A stretch of 64,000 bases of DNA from Candidatus Gastranaerophilales bacterium (GCA_944322745.1 CALUPV010000002.1:1-64000); one strand, 5' to 3'; positions 8,723 through 17,925 are shown, counted from the first letter of the stretch. The notes: generated from the letters alone by a model not told the origin. A program made the numbers and translations.

Positions 8723-10578
8723 TTCTTAGTCCTTATTTTCATAACACAATCCTTACAATTGAATTCAACAAGGTACTCCTTGTTGAATTCGTCTATTAAG
8801 GTGTATGGTTCGACGAATTTCCTTACTGCTGTATGTTTAGAACAAAGTCCTAGTTGATTTTTTATACAGTATTTTGAAATCATTACTTCTTTTTCTGAAG
8901 TATTCTTTTGGCTTTCTAGTGCCATTTCTTCTATACAGCAACCTCTCTTTTTATAGAATAGTGCTGCTTTATCATTTAAAATATTTGCTTTATAGTTTAA
9001 TTTTGAAATCGGATATTCAACTATTTTGATTGGTGTTTTTCTATATTTATATTTGTAGTTTTTCTTTCTTATTTTTCTTAGTTGGTTTGTTAAGTTTCTT
9101 CTTATCTCATTTATTTTGGAAACCTTTAGATGCGGAATATTTTTAAACTTTATATTAGTTTCTTCAATTTTAAACTCAGTATTGCCTGATTTTGATAATT
9201 GTACAATTATTGTATTTAATGCTTTTTCTTTGTTTTCGGCAAGTTCTACTTCGTTTGAAATCATTTGTTGTGCGCAATTACCATCTTCATCTTCTAAGAA
9301 AAATATATATCCTATTGATATTTCTCTTCCTCTTAGTTTTGTTGATAGTTTTCTTGTTATATTGGTATTATTTATTTTGGTATCAAAAACTTTATTGTAA
9401 TTTCTGTATATTTTTATGCCCGGTTTTATTCCTTTTATTTCTGCCGGAAATATTAAGTTGCCTTCTATTTTATTTATTTTTGTACCTATTAATTCTTTTT
9501 CTTCATTGAAAAAACATATGCCGTCTCCATTATTTAGAATGTTTGTTTTCATTGAAAAATAATTCTTTTTTGTAGACTGTACAACACCAAGGTATTCACC
9601 AAGTGATGATGTATATGTATATGTACTTAAATCTTTTTTATTATTGTCTATATTAAAAGTAGTAAAACCTCTGTTAAATGTTTTATAGATATCAGGTTCA
9701 AAATCGTAGTTAGATATCCCTTTTGATGCTCTTTTTAATTTTAAATTATCTATTACTTTATCTAATAATTGCCTATAATATGCTGTTGTATTTACTACAT
9801 AGGCTTCATTTTTTAATCTGCCTTCAATTTTGAATGAGGTTATTCCCGCTAATATAAGCTCTTCAAGTTTTTCTGAAAGATTTAGATCTTTTAAACTTAA
9901 AATATTTTTGTTTCTTACTATGTATTTTCCTTCGGCATCTTTTAATGAGTATTTTTTTCTGCAAGGCTGTGCACATTCTCCTCTGTTTGCACTTCTTCCT
10001 CCTATTTCATAGCTTAAATAGCATTGCCCGCTGTATGACATACATAAAGCACCATGAACAAAACATTCCAGCTGTATATTTGTGTTTTTATGTATTTCTT
10101 TTATTTCGTCAAGACTTATTTCACGTGGTAATATTACTCTTTTAAATCCCGTATCTTCTAAAAACTTAATTTTTTCAATAGTATTATTATGACATTGAGT
10201 ACTTGCTATTATTTGAATGGGCGGCAGATTGCATTCCAAAATTCCCATATCTTGAATTATTATTCCGTCTGCTTTTATTGCGTATAGATGCCAAATTAGC
10301 TTTTCTACTTTTTGAATTTCTTCATTTTTTAAAATGGTGTTTATTGTAATATACACTTTTGCTCTGTAAATATGTGCAAATTCAATCAGTTCAATTAAAT
10401 CTTGCATTGAATTACCGGCCTGAATTCGTGCTCCATATTTCTCATAACCTATATAAACCGCATCTGCTCCGGCTTTTATTGCTTTTATTGCTATATCTTT
10501 ATTATTTGCAGGGACGAGTAATTCAAATTCTGCTGTCTGTAATTCTGTTCTTAATTCCTTGTCTGATTTCAAGTGCAT
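8719..10578 (-). CDS. U32 family peptidase-like protein (RlhA/YhbU-type)
   Basis: A 619-residue long-form U32 protein. The N-terminal TIM-barrel part begins LLVPANNKDIAIKAIKAGAD and AVYIGYEKYGAR. It contains the family hallmark around residues 165-205, with cysteines in CFVHGALCMSYSGQC and GECAQPC, the type that binds an iron-sulfur cluster in characterised U32 proteins. A long C-terminal extension (DUF3656-like) ends in a second Cys-rich patch (CSKH, CKDC). In E. coli the long form RlhA hydroxylates 23S rRNA C2501, so RNA modification is at least as likely as proteolysis. The ATG lies 56 bases inside the upstream Clp-N gene, behind AGGGG, suggesting translational coupling. Confidence 0.85.
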   Translation of the reverse strand: MHLKSDKELRTELQTAEFELLVPANNKDIAIKAIKAGADAVYIGYEKYGARIQAGNSMQDLIELIEFAHIYRAKVYITINTILKNEEIQKVEKLIWHLYAIKADGIIIQDMGILECNLPPIQIIASTQCHNNTIEKIKFLEDTGFKRVILPREISLDEIKEIHKNTNIQLECFVHGALCMSYSGQCYLSYEIGGRSANRGECAQPCRKKYSLKDAEGKYIVRNKNILSLKDLNLSEKLEELILAGITSFKIEGRLKNEAYVVNTTAYYRQLLDKVIDNLKLKRASKGISNYDFEPDIYKTFNRGFTTFNIDNNKKDLSTYTYTSSLGEYLGVVQSTKKNYFSMKTNILNNGDGICFFNEEKELIGTKINKIEGNLIFPAEIKGIKPGIKIYRNYNKVFDTKINNTNITRKLSTKLRGREISIGYIFFLEDEDGNCAQQMISNEVELAENKEKALNTIIVQLSKSGNTEFKIEETNIKFKNIPHLKVSKINEIRRNLTNQLRKIRKKNYKYKYRKTPIKIVEYPISKLNYKANILNDKAALFYKKRGCCIEEMALESQKNTSEKEVMISKYCIKNQLGLCSKHTAVRKFVEPYTLIDEFNKEYLVEFNCKDCVMKIRTKN

Positions 10579-11893
10579 CTACCCCTAATCTACTTAATGC
10601 CTTCATAGCAACGGAATCAGGTTGATTGCATATTGCAACCAATAAATCATCAGCGGTTGTTCTTGTTTTATTTTGAGATTTCGCTATATTCCAAGCATCC
10701 TCTAAAATTAATTTTGCTCTCTGGCTGAAGGTTATTTCCGATGTATTATAATCGTCTGAAACCCCTATTAATTCTTCGATTACTTCTCTTGCATCTTTTA
10801 CTATAACACCAAGATCTCTTAAGACCTCTGCTGCTATAGAATTTGCTTCAAGAACAATACCTAATAAAATTAATTCGCTTCCTACGACATTATTTCCTAT
10901 TCTTCTTGCTTCTTGTTTCGCCAGTCTCATAATATATAATGTTTCGTTTACTTGCTTTTCTATTGGTTGTAAAATCTTATCTTCTAAAAGATATTCATTT
11001 ACATTGAGTTCTTTTAATATATTATATGCAATACCTTTTTTTGATTTTAGTAAGCCTAATATAATGTGTTCAGGCAATATTGATGCTGTGCCTTCTTCTC
11101 TTACTATATCTATTGCATTAGCAAGTGTTTTTAGTGCATTAGGTGTAAATATAATTTGTTTATCTTCATATTCTGCTTGTCTTGATGATATTTCATTTAG
11201 TTTTTTTGAGAAAGTCTCAGCAGTTACTCCAAAATCTGCCAAAATATGGGCTATATTTGATTCATTATCTTCTAAAATAGATTGCATTATCTGTTCTGTG
11301 CCTAATATTTCATATTTTGATGTAGATAATTTTGCTATTGCTCTATCAAATATTTTTCTACTGTCAGAACTTTCAATTAATGAAATAATATTATCGTTTT
11401 TATCTATTCTTCTTCTTTTTTCAATACTTTCAGGGTGTCTTACCTTTTTGGGCTTATTTGCTGATAGCACATTGTAGAACATTGTTTTCATTTTTTCTAC
11501 GTCTATACCCTTTTCTTTTAAAACATTTGTTAATTCTAATTTAGGATAGTCCCAAATCGCGAGAAAAAGATGCTCAGGCTTTACATATGAATTCCCAAGT
11601 ATTCTTGCAATATCTAAGGTCCTTGTAAATATATCTTTTGATGAATCACTGAAAACAACAAATTCTGCAGGTCTAATTACTGCTCTTTTGTTTAGTAGTT
11701 TTTCTATTTCCTTTTTTAATTCATTAATTTCAATTTTATATATTGAAAATGTTTTTACAATTAAACTGTTTGTATCATTTAATAAGGCAAGTAAAAGATG
11801 TTCAGGGTATATCTTCTCGTGGTTATGCTCAATAGCACATATTTGAGCTGATTTAACAATATTAACTGCTTTTTCAGTAAATTTCTCAAACAA
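10523..11893 (-). CDS. Stand-alone triple Clp N-domain protein without AAA+ ATPase
   Basis: The 456 residues form six Clp_N half-repeats, that is three complete ClpC/ClpA N-domains: about 1-67 with 85-143, 180-235 with 250-308, and 317-377 with 388-450. Recurrent motifs are PEHLLLALL, KPEHLFLAI, LPEHIILGLL, GSELILLGI and ADDLLVAI. A basic linker (about 148-166) follows domain 1. No Walker A/B or other ATPase motif is present and no ATPase gene follows. Clp N-domains bind substrates and adaptors, and single stand-alone versions (ClpT) occur in the cyanobacterial/plastid lineage, so a Clp adaptor or regulator role is inferred. Translation starts at TTG behind AAGGA; no in-frame ATG is near. Confidence 0.85.
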   Translation of the reverse strand: MFEKFTEKAVNIVKSAQICAIEHNHEKIYPEHLLLALLNDTNSLIVKTFSIYKIEINELKKEIEKLLNKRAVIRPAEFVVFSDSSKDIFTRTLDIARILGNSYVKPEHLFLAIWDYPKLELTNVLKEKGIDVEKMKTMFYNVLSANKPKKVRHPESIEKRRRIDKNDNIISLIESSDSRKIFDRAIAKLSTSKYEILGTEQIMQSILEDNESNIAHILADFGVTAETFSKKLNEISSRQAEYEDKQIIFTPNALKTLANAIDIVREEGTASILPEHIILGLLKSKKGIAYNILKELNVNEYLLEDKILQPIEKQVNETLYIMRLAKQEARRIGNNVVGSELILLGIVLEANSIAAEVLRDLGVIVKDAREVIEELIGVSDDYNTSEITFSQRAKLILEDAWNIAKSQNKTRTTADDLLVAICNQPDSVAMKALSRLGVDALEIRQGIKNRITDSRI

Positions 11894-11952
11894 AATGTAT
11901 ATCCTTAAAATGTAGTATAAACTAATTTTACCACATAAGCTTTTATTTGTAA

Positions 11953-12198
11953 TCAGATATTAATAATATTTTCTGTTATTGCTTTTACTGCGGCTTGGAT
12001 TCTATATTTTACGTTCATTTTTACTAAAATATTTGTAATATGTGCTTTTACTGTGTGTACACTAATATTCATCTCTTCTGATATTTCTATATTTGTTTTG
12101 CCTTCTATTACTAATCTCAGAATTTCAATTTCTCTTTCTGTTAAAAAAAATTGTGTTTTTTTTATAATGTTTGTTTTGATTTTATTTTCTATCATCAA
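11953..12198 (-). CDS. Stand-alone LuxR/GerE-type HTH protein
   Basis: An 81-residue protein that is essentially only a LuxR-type DNA-binding domain. LTEREIEILRLVIEG opens it, NIEISEEMNISVHTVKAHI is the recognition helix-turn-helix, and NILVKMNV follows. It lacks the receiver or ligand domain found in most family members, so it is either constitutively binding or controlled by partners. A 7-bp inverted repeat at 12206-12224 abuts its ribosome-binding region. It sits between the GerM-domain gene (72-base gap) and the Clp-N gene (59-base gap), the widest gaps in this - strand array. Targets are unknown. Confidence 0.85.
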   Translation of the reverse strand: MMIENKIKTNIIKKTQFFLTEREIEILRLVIEGKTNIEISEEMNISVHTVKAHITNILVKMNVKYRIQAAVKAITENIINI

Positions 12199-12205
12199 CG
12201 GCTCT

Positions 12206-12224
12206 CTTATAAACTAGTTATAAG
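12206..12224. promoter_or_regulatory. inverted repeat upstream of the LuxR-type gene
   Basis: CTTATAA (12206-12212) and TTATAAG (12218-12224) flank ACTAG. The element lies 8-26 bases before the start codon of the HTH gene and overlaps its GAGAG ribosome-binding region. It could be an operator, possibly autoregulatory, or an RNA hairpin that hides the ribosome site. Confidence 0.4.
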
Positions 12225-12270
12225 GATATTTTGGCAGAATAATATTGAAAAAATCTAACATATTTTCTTT

Positions 12271-12909
12271 TTATACTTCTAAAGATTTTTCATTTAACGG
12301 CTGAGTAATCATAATTCCTTCTCCGCCAATAAAATTAACCTGTTTACCATCTAAATATAAGTATATTTTTTTATTTTCAGTGTTCGCTAAAGCCGTTTTT
12401 ATAAGTTGCATCATTCTGGAATAAATACTGTCAGTTCCTCCTCCATATTGGAAATCTGAACTAAAATCTATAATTATTTTATTTCCGTTTTGTTTTATTT
12501 TTAATAATTTTGTTGTTTTCGGTATTTCGCTGTATGCACCTGTTGATTTTTCAACTATATTCGGACCTTTTAATAATTCTGTTATTGCAAATTCAAGTTT
12601 GTTTTGTCCAATAGGAATTTCCCTTTGTACTTTCTTGTATATTCCGTTATCATTTGCATCCAGTGCCAGAAAATATATAGAAACAGTATTTTTTTCATTC
12701 TTTATTTCTTTTTGGGTAGGAATTTCTGTCGGTTTTTTTACTATTTCCTCTTTTTTCTTATCATCTTTTTTTAATGATGGAAATTCTATTTTGGGCATTC
12801 CTTCAATAGAGGATAAAAAATTAGTTATATTATTCCCCCATTTCTCTTTGATGAAGAAAAATGAAAGGATTAACAAAATTATAATAACTATTTTAGAAAA
12901 ATTACTCAT
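12271..12909 (-). CDS. GerM-domain (germane) membrane-anchored protein
   Basis: A 212-residue protein with one N-terminal membrane segment (about 5-22), a Lys/Glu-rich linker (about 45-75), and a C-terminal germane domain. Typical features are VSIYFLALDANDNGIY, FAITELLKGPN, a central IIIDFSSDF, and the closing KIYLYLDGKQV. The domain occurs in GerM spore proteins, but also in envelope proteins of non-spore-formers including cyanobacteria. No other sporulation gene is visible here. It follows the DUF2993 gene after one base, with GAAAGG before the ATG. A role in envelope or peptidoglycan interaction is inference. Confidence 0.8.
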   Translation of the reverse strand: MSNFSKIVIIILLILSFFFIKEKWGNNITNFLSSIEGMPKIEFPSLKKDDKKKEEIVKKPTEIPTQKEIKNEKNTVSIYFLALDANDNGIYKKVQREIPIGQNKLEFAITELLKGPNIVEKSTGAYSEIPKTTKLLKIKQNGNKIIIDFSSDFQYGGGTDSIYSRMMQLIKTALANTENKKIYLYLDGKQVNFIGGEGIMITQPLNEKSLEV

Positions 12910-12910
12910 T

Positions 12911-13762
12911 TTACCTTTCGTAGTTTTTATTTATTATAAATATACCTTCTGTTTTAATTATGCTTCCTTGAATTTTTGCACTTGTTATATAAATTTTGCA
13001 ATATTTACTGTTTATACTGTTTATTTGAAAAGCAACTGGATTTATTTGGTTTATAATACCACCCAATATATCTATGTTAATTATATTACTATTTGATGAA
13101 AAAGTGGTATCTCTTAATACAATTTTATTGTTTGTTACGTTTATATTTGATTTTATGTTAAAAATAAATGGTTCATTTGATAGGAATGTTTTTATTGGAA
13201 GAGCAAATTCCAATTGTCCATTATTAATTATCACATTTGGTTCTTGTATCTCAAATGTAGCAAAGCCATTAATTTTAACTGAACTTCTTTGTATTTGCTT
13301 TTGAAATTCTTTTGATTTTATTATGTTTTTTATATCATTATTTGTTATATTAGCATTGAATTTAAACGGTAAATCATTTGGATAATATACTTTTTTACTT
13401 TTATAAACTATTTGGTTATAAGGACAAATTGTTTCTGCTTTAAAATCAGAAATACTCATTGCCTTGTATCTGAAATTATCACTTGCTAACAGTAAGTTTT
13501 TAAATTCTCCGTTTTTAAGTCTTTTTAATGTAAAAATATCTAAGTCGGCATTGAATTTTGAATTTAATTCATCTTTTAATTCTTTTTCAATTGCTGTTTC
13601 TACAATCTTTTTAGTTAAGAAATTTATTCCTGTTACTTTAAGAAAAACATTTTCATCTTCGATAACTTTCATTGTTTCAGATGGACAAGTGATATTACAG
13701 CTATTTCCATATGCTGTTAAAGAAATTAGTATACAAATTAAAGTGCAAATGATTTTTTTCAT
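12911..13762 (-). CDS. Secreted DUF2993 (LmeA-like) protein
   Basis: The 283-residue product has a signal peptide (cut near residue 20). It resembles the LmeA/DUF2993 family in layout: an N-terminal helix with FLTKKIVETAIEKELKDEL, then a beta-rich part containing LKNGEFKNLLLASDNFRYK and SDFKAETICPYNQI, ending in strand repeats. Cyanobacteria commonly encode such proteins, and the actinobacterial LmeA acts on periplasmic mannolipids. I am fairly but not fully sure of the family. The ATG overlaps the truB stop (ATGA), and the GerM-domain gene follows after one base, so the two exported proteins are probably made together. Confidence 0.65.
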   Translation of the reverse strand: MKKIICTLICILISLTAYGNSCNITCPSETMKVIEDENVFLKVTGINFLTKKIVETAIEKELKDELNSKFNADLDIFTLKRLKNGEFKNLLLASDNFRYKAMSISDFKAETICPYNQIVYKSKKVYYPNDLPFKFNANITNNDIKNIIKSKEFQKQIQRSSVKINGFATFEIQEPNVIINNGQLEFALPIKTFLSNEPFIFNIKSNINVTNNKIVLRDTTFSSNSNIINIDILGGIINQINPVAFQINSINSKYCKIYITSAKIQGSIIKTEGIFIINKNYER

Positions 13763-14616
13763 ATCAAAACTTTCCTTGGTTGAATTATTTTATCATTTCC
13801 GGTTGCTATTGCCACAACTTTATTATTTTTTGTTAATAGAATTGTATCTTTTAAATTTTTTCTGTTCTTAAATTGATTTCCGTTTAATAATTTATTATAT
13901 TCATATTCATTAATTTCATAAGTATTAATTTTAAGCACGCTGAGAGGATCTATAAGATGATTTTCTATTTCTTTTGGTGTTGTCTTATCTGTTAATGTAA
14001 AACTGTCAGCTAAATTCATTCCTGCTGATTTTGTTCTTATTAGTTTAAACATTACTGCTCCACAATTGAGCTCTTGTCCTATATCATTTACTATCGTTCT
14101 GATATATGTTCCCTTTGAACATTCTATACTTAGTTCTAAAATCTGATTGTCATAGTCAAAAGAAATTAGTTCATTTTTGTATATGTTTATTTCTCTTGAA
14201 GGAATATCATTAGGGATTTTTCCAATTCTGGCTAATTCATATAATCTTTTACCGTTGTAATGCACTGCTGAATATGCAGGTGGGATTTGTTGTATTGTTC
14301 CTCTTAATTTATTTAGAACAGATTGGATTTCTTCTGTTTCTATTTTTCTGTAATTAGTATTTGTTAAGATTCCTTCTGTATCATAAGTGTCAGATACTTT
14401 TCCTAAGTACATTCCGACTTGATATGCTTTATCTTCTTCTAAATAATCGATTAACTTTGAAGCCTTCCCTATTGCTACAGGCAAAACCCCTGAAGCTAAG
14501 GGATCTAATGTGCCGGCATGTCCTATTTGTTTTATTCCTGTAATTTTGCGTAAAATAGAAATAATTTTATGTGATGTCATTCCGGATTGTTTGTTAATAT
14601 TTAGAAATCCAAACAT
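13759..14616 (-). CDS. truB: tRNA pseudouridine(55) synthase
   Basis: Converts U55 in the T-loop of tRNAs to pseudouridine. Of 285 residues, the catalytic aspartate lies in GHAGTLDPLASGVLP near residue 40. Flanking family motifs are NKQSGMTSHKI at the start, PPAYSAVHYNGKRLYELAR, and CSKGTYIRTIVNDIG. The C-terminus is short, with a minimal PUA-like tail. It follows rbfA by five bases in the conserved infB-rbfA-truB order. Confidence 0.96.
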   Translation of the reverse strand: MFGFLNINKQSGMTSHKIISILRKITGIKQIGHAGTLDPLASGVLPVAIGKASKLIDYLEEDKAYQVGMYLGKVSDTYDTEGILTNTNYRKIETEEIQSVLNKLRGTIQQIPPAYSAVHYNGKRLYELARIGKIPNDIPSREINIYKNELISFDYDNQILELSIECSKGTYIRTIVNDIGQELNCGAVMFKLIRTKSAGMNLADSFTLTDKTTPKEIENHLIDPLSVLKINTYEINEYEYNKLLNGNQFKNRKNLKDTILLTKNNKVVAIATGNDKIIQPRKVLI

Positions 14617-14621
14617 CCAAG

Positions 14622-14972
14622 CTAAATCTCGCCTCTAGAGATTTTATTTATAAGTTCTGTTACTTGTGCCCCTCTTTCTAAGGAATCATCAGGGATAAAT
14701 CTTAATTCCGGAGTTAATCTTAAGCGTATTCTTTTCCCTACTTCATATCTTATTTTGGGTGTATTATCTGTAATTGCTTTTATTGTATTTGCTTTTTCTT
14801 CTTCAGATGCAAGTACAGAGTAGTATACTTTTGCAAATGAATTATCATGTGCTATTTCAATATCTGTTATTGAAACAACCCCATGTATTCTCGAATCTTT
14901 AAGCTCTCTTTGAATAATATCAGCTATTTCTTTCATTAAGGTTTTTCTTACACGTTCATTTCTTAAAGACAT
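14622..14972 (-). CDS. rbfA: Ribosome-binding factor A
   Basis: A 116-residue KH-fold factor for 30S maturation. Family features are RVRKTLMKEIADIIQREL at the start, the central VSITDIEIAHDNSFAKVYYSV, and RLRLTPELRFIPDDS near the end. It begins 11 bases after infB and ends five bases before truB, the usual operon order, so it is co-transcribed with the initiation factor. Confidence 0.95.
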   Translation of the reverse strand: MSLRNERVRKTLMKEIADIIQRELKDSRIHGVVSITDIEIAHDNSFAKVYYSVLASEEEKANTIKAITDNTPKIRYEVGKRIRLRLTPELRFIPDDSLERGAQVTELINKISRGEI

Positions 14973-14983
14973 AATATCCTTAC

Positions 14984-17611
14984 CTATACTAAAACTTGTC
15001 TTTCTATTTCTTCAGTTGTAGATACTTTAATAATATCCCCTTCTTTTATATCGTTAAATTTATCGAAAGAAATACCGCATTCGAATCCTTGAGCAACTTC
15101 TTTTACGTCATCTTTAAATCTCTTTAATTGGTCGATTTGCCCTTTGAATACTTCAATACCGTTTCTTACAACAGTTGCAGTTTTGTTTCTGATGATTTTG
15201 CCTTCTAGTACGTAACAACCTGCTATTTTTGTTGTTTTTCCAACCGTAAATACTTGCCTTACTTCTGCTTGACCAAGGGCTACTTCCTTTATTTCAGGTT
15301 GTAATAAATTCAACATTGTCTGTTCTAAATCTTCAAGAACTTGGTATATTATATTGTATTTTTTAATTGTAACATTTTCCTTTTCAGCAGCTATTTGTGC
15401 ATTAGTATCTTCTTTTACCGTGAATCCAAGTATTATTGCATTACTTGCACTTGCAAGCATAACATCAGCTTCAGAAATATCTCCTACGCCTACGTGTACA
15501 ATTTTTGTAATGATCTCCTTAGATTCAAGTTGTGATACTGCCTGAGATACAGCTTCAGCTGCACCATGAGTATTTGCCTTAATTATTAAATTTAATCTCT
15601 TTATATTGTCATCAGCATTACCGACATGTTCATTTCTTATATGTGCTGGCTTCATGCTGTCCAGTTTTGAAATTCTTTCTTTTTCTTTTCTTTCTTCCCA
15701 AATAGTTCTCATTACTTTTTCATTTTCAACAGCTTCAAATGTATCACCTGCTTGAGGAACTTCTGTTAAGCCTAAAATTTCAACAGGAGTTGATGGTCCT
15801 GCTTCTTTTATTCTTTCTCCTGAATCTGATAATAATGCTCTTACTTTACCGCATACGCTACCAACTACAAAGCAGTCACCTGTATGTAAAGTTCCATTTT
15901 GAACTAGTAATGTAGCAACAGGACCTTTCCCTTTATCAAGTTTTGCTTCTATTACAACACCTGAAGCTAATGCGTGCTTATTTGCACGTAAGTTTTGAAC
16001 TTCTGCAAGTAAAAGGATATATTCTAATAATTCATCAATTCCTTTGCCTTGTAATGCACTGACTTTAACACAGATTGTATCTCCACCCCATTCTTCAGGT
16101 ACCAACCCATATTCTGTTAATTGTTGTAATATTTTATCAGGGTCAGCACTTGGTTTATCAATTTTGTTAACAGCTACAATAATCGGAACTTCTGCAGCCT
16201 TGGCGTGATTTATAGCTTCTATTGTTTGAGGCATAATCCCATCATCTGCCGCAACTACTAATATTGCTATATCTGTCGCTTTGGCACCTCTTGCTCTCAT
16301 TTCTGTGAAAGCTTCGTGACCGGGTGTATCAACAAATACTATCTTTTTATTTTTGTCGTTATCCAAGTATACAGAATATGCACCGATAGATTGTGTTATA
16401 CCGCCAACTTCTGTTGATACTATTTTATGTTTTGATGCTCTTATTGAATCTAATAAAGTTGTTTTACCGTGGTCTACGTGTCCCATAATACTTATTACAG
16501 GTGCTCTCGTTTCTAATAATGATTCATCAACTTCTTTTATAGCTTTTGCTTTTTCTTCTTTTTCAAGTTCTTGCTGCATATATTCTTCTAAATCTTCTTC
16601 AAGAACTTCAAGTTCAAAATTTTCGCAGATTTTCTTTTGTGTTTCAACAGAAATTACTTCATTTACAGTTGTTAATATACCTTGCATCATTAAAAATTTA
16701 ACAATGTCAGCAGGTGTTTTCTTTATTTTTTCCGCTAATTCTCCTACTGTAATCGGTTGATTAATTACAACCTGTTTTACTGTTTCTGCGGAATTTTCAT
16801 CTTTTGACTTCTTTTTATGTTTTTGTGTAATTGCCTTTTCTAAACTAATTAATTCTTGTTCTTCTTCTTTATTTTTATATTGTTTTTTCTTTTCTTTTGG
16901 TCCTTTTTTCTTGAAAGCAGAATTCGGAGCTGATTTTACATCATATATTTCTTGTGAAATAATATGGTGCTGCAATGGTTTTTTTGGTTGTTGTTCTCTA
17001 TTTGTTTCATTCTTTCTTTCATCTGTTCTGGTCCTATCAACAGATCTTTTTTCTTGTCGAACACCTTTGTCATTTGGATTACGAGGTGGAAATTTAGCAT
17101 TTGCAGGTCTTTGTTCTTTTTTTTGATTGTTCCGCTCTTCTCTTGCTTGTTGTTTCGCCATCATTTCCTGACGTCTTTTTTGTTGACTGTTTCTGTTGTT
17201 ATATTCAAGTAATGAACGAATTTGCGGAGTTTCTTCTTTTTGAGTATCTGTCTTTGTTTCCACTATTTTCTCTTGAATTATATTTTTTGTTTCATTTTTT
17301 GGTTGTATTTCTGGCTGCTTATTTGAAATTGTTTTTTCTGTTTCGTTTTTTATAGTACTTTTTGTTTCTTTTTCTTCTTCAAAGACAGGCTTTGCTTTTT
17401 TTATAATAAAAGCTTTTGGTTTTTTTACAGTTTCATTTACTTTATTTTTGGAAAAAGAATTTCTTATCTTTTCAATTTGGGCAGGAAGCAAGTTACTAGA
17501 ATGTGATTTGACTTTTATTCCTAAATTATTTTCAAGATATTCAATGAAATCTTTGTTAGACATTTCATATTCTTTTGCCAGTTCATATACTCTTTTATTT
17601 TCAATTGCCAT
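14984..17611 (-). CDS. infB: Translation initiation factor IF-2
   Basis: GTPase that brings initiator fMet-tRNA to the 30S subunit. I start it at the ATG at 17611 (875 residues, MAIENKRVYELAKEY); an in-frame TTG eight codons upstream lacks a better ribosome site. An IF2-N helical domain (about 1-50) is followed by a long charged, low-complexity linker, a second IF2-N domain (TVGELAEKIKKTPADIVKFL), and the G domain. The G domain shows GHVDHGKTT, DTPGHEAF, NKIDKPSADP and SALQGKGI. Domains II-IV follow, including IIRNKTATVVRNG near the end. Forty-seven bases separate it from ylxR, and rbfA-truB follow. The usual upstream rimP-nusA pair is not here. Confidence 0.97.
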   Translation of the reverse strand: MAIENKRVYELAKEYEMSNKDFIEYLENNLGIKVKSHSSNLLPAQIEKIRNSFSKNKVNETVKKPKAFIIKKAKPVFEEEKETKSTIKNETEKTISNKQPEIQPKNETKNIIQEKIVETKTDTQKEETPQIRSLLEYNNRNSQQKRRQEMMAKQQAREERNNQKKEQRPANAKFPPRNPNDKGVRQEKRSVDRTRTDERKNETNREQQPKKPLQHHIISQEIYDVKSAPNSAFKKKGPKEKKKQYKNKEEEQELISLEKAITQKHKKKSKDENSAETVKQVVINQPITVGELAEKIKKTPADIVKFLMMQGILTTVNEVISVETQKKICENFELEVLEEDLEEYMQQELEKEEKAKAIKEVDESLLETRAPVISIMGHVDHGKTTLLDSIRASKHKIVSTEVGGITQSIGAYSVYLDNDKNKKIVFVDTPGHEAFTEMRARGAKATDIAILVVAADDGIMPQTIEAINHAKAAEVPIIVAVNKIDKPSADPDKILQQLTEYGLVPEEWGGDTICVKVSALQGKGIDELLEYILLLAEVQNLRANKHALASGVVIEAKLDKGKGPVATLLVQNGTLHTGDCFVVGSVCGKVRALLSDSGERIKEAGPSTPVEILGLTEVPQAGDTFEAVENEKVMRTIWEERKEKERISKLDSMKPAHIRNEHVGNADDNIKRLNLIIKANTHGAAEAVSQAVSQLESKEIITKIVHVGVGDISEADVMLASASNAIILGFTVKEDTNAQIAAEKENVTIKKYNIIYQVLEDLEQTMLNLLQPEIKEVALGQAEVRQVFTVGKTTKIAGCYVLEGKIIRNKTATVVRNGIEVFKGQIDQLKRFKDDVKEVAQGFECGISFDKFNDIKEGDIIKVSTTEEIERQVLV

Positions 17612-17658
17612 TATATTTTCCCGTCTTTTATACAACCATATTATAGTTGTAACACAAT

Positions 17659-17925
17659 TTACTTTTTAAGTACAGTAGACAGTTCTTCTTTTACAATTTC
17701 GGGAAGATTTGACTTTAGTGAACTCTCGATTTTCTTCTTTTTTAATGCATTTGCGATACATTTTTCATTTTTACATATGTAAACAGAGCGTCCTTGTATG
17801 AGTGAATCATTGTTAAGTTTGATATTTCCATTATTTGTATCTTTTGTAATTTTAATTAATTCTTTTTTATTTCTATATTCTTTACAAGAAATACATTGTC
17901 TCAAAAATTTTCTATCTGGTTTCAA
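17659..17925 (-). CDS. ylxR: YlxR family (DUF448) protein
   Basis: An 88-residue RNA-binding-fold protein of the YlxR family. It has RQCISCKEYRNKKELIKI at the N-terminus, the GRSVYICKNEKC motif in the middle and a Lys-rich C-terminus. Its position just upstream of infB is conserved across bacteria, and reported functions include nucleoid or RNase P-related regulation. The start is TTG overlapping the stop of the upstream PurD-like gene (TTGA), with only a weak ribosome site, so it depends on coupling. No L7Ae-like ylxQ follows. Confidence 0.9.
   Translation of the reverse strand: MKPDRKFLRQCISCKEYRNKKELIKITKDTNNGNIKLNNDSLIQGRSVYICKNEKCIANALKKKKIESSLKSNLPEIVKEELSTVLKK

Noticed and set aside
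10523-10578. Frameshift joining the Clp-N and U32 genes
   Set aside because: Both proteins are complete at the overlap, and U32 begins with its normal N-terminal strand after the ATG.
11004-11477. A 157-codon open frame antisense to the Clp-N gene
   Set aside because: The - strand frame has clear domain repeats; the + strand frame has none and no ribosome site.
12271-12909. Evidence of sporulation from the GerM domain
   Set aside because: The domain also occurs in non-spore-formers, and no other spore gene is present in 64 kb.
16353-16760. A 135-codon open frame antisense to infB
   Set aside because: Shadow of the IF-2 G-domain region; Ser/Ile-rich without motifs.
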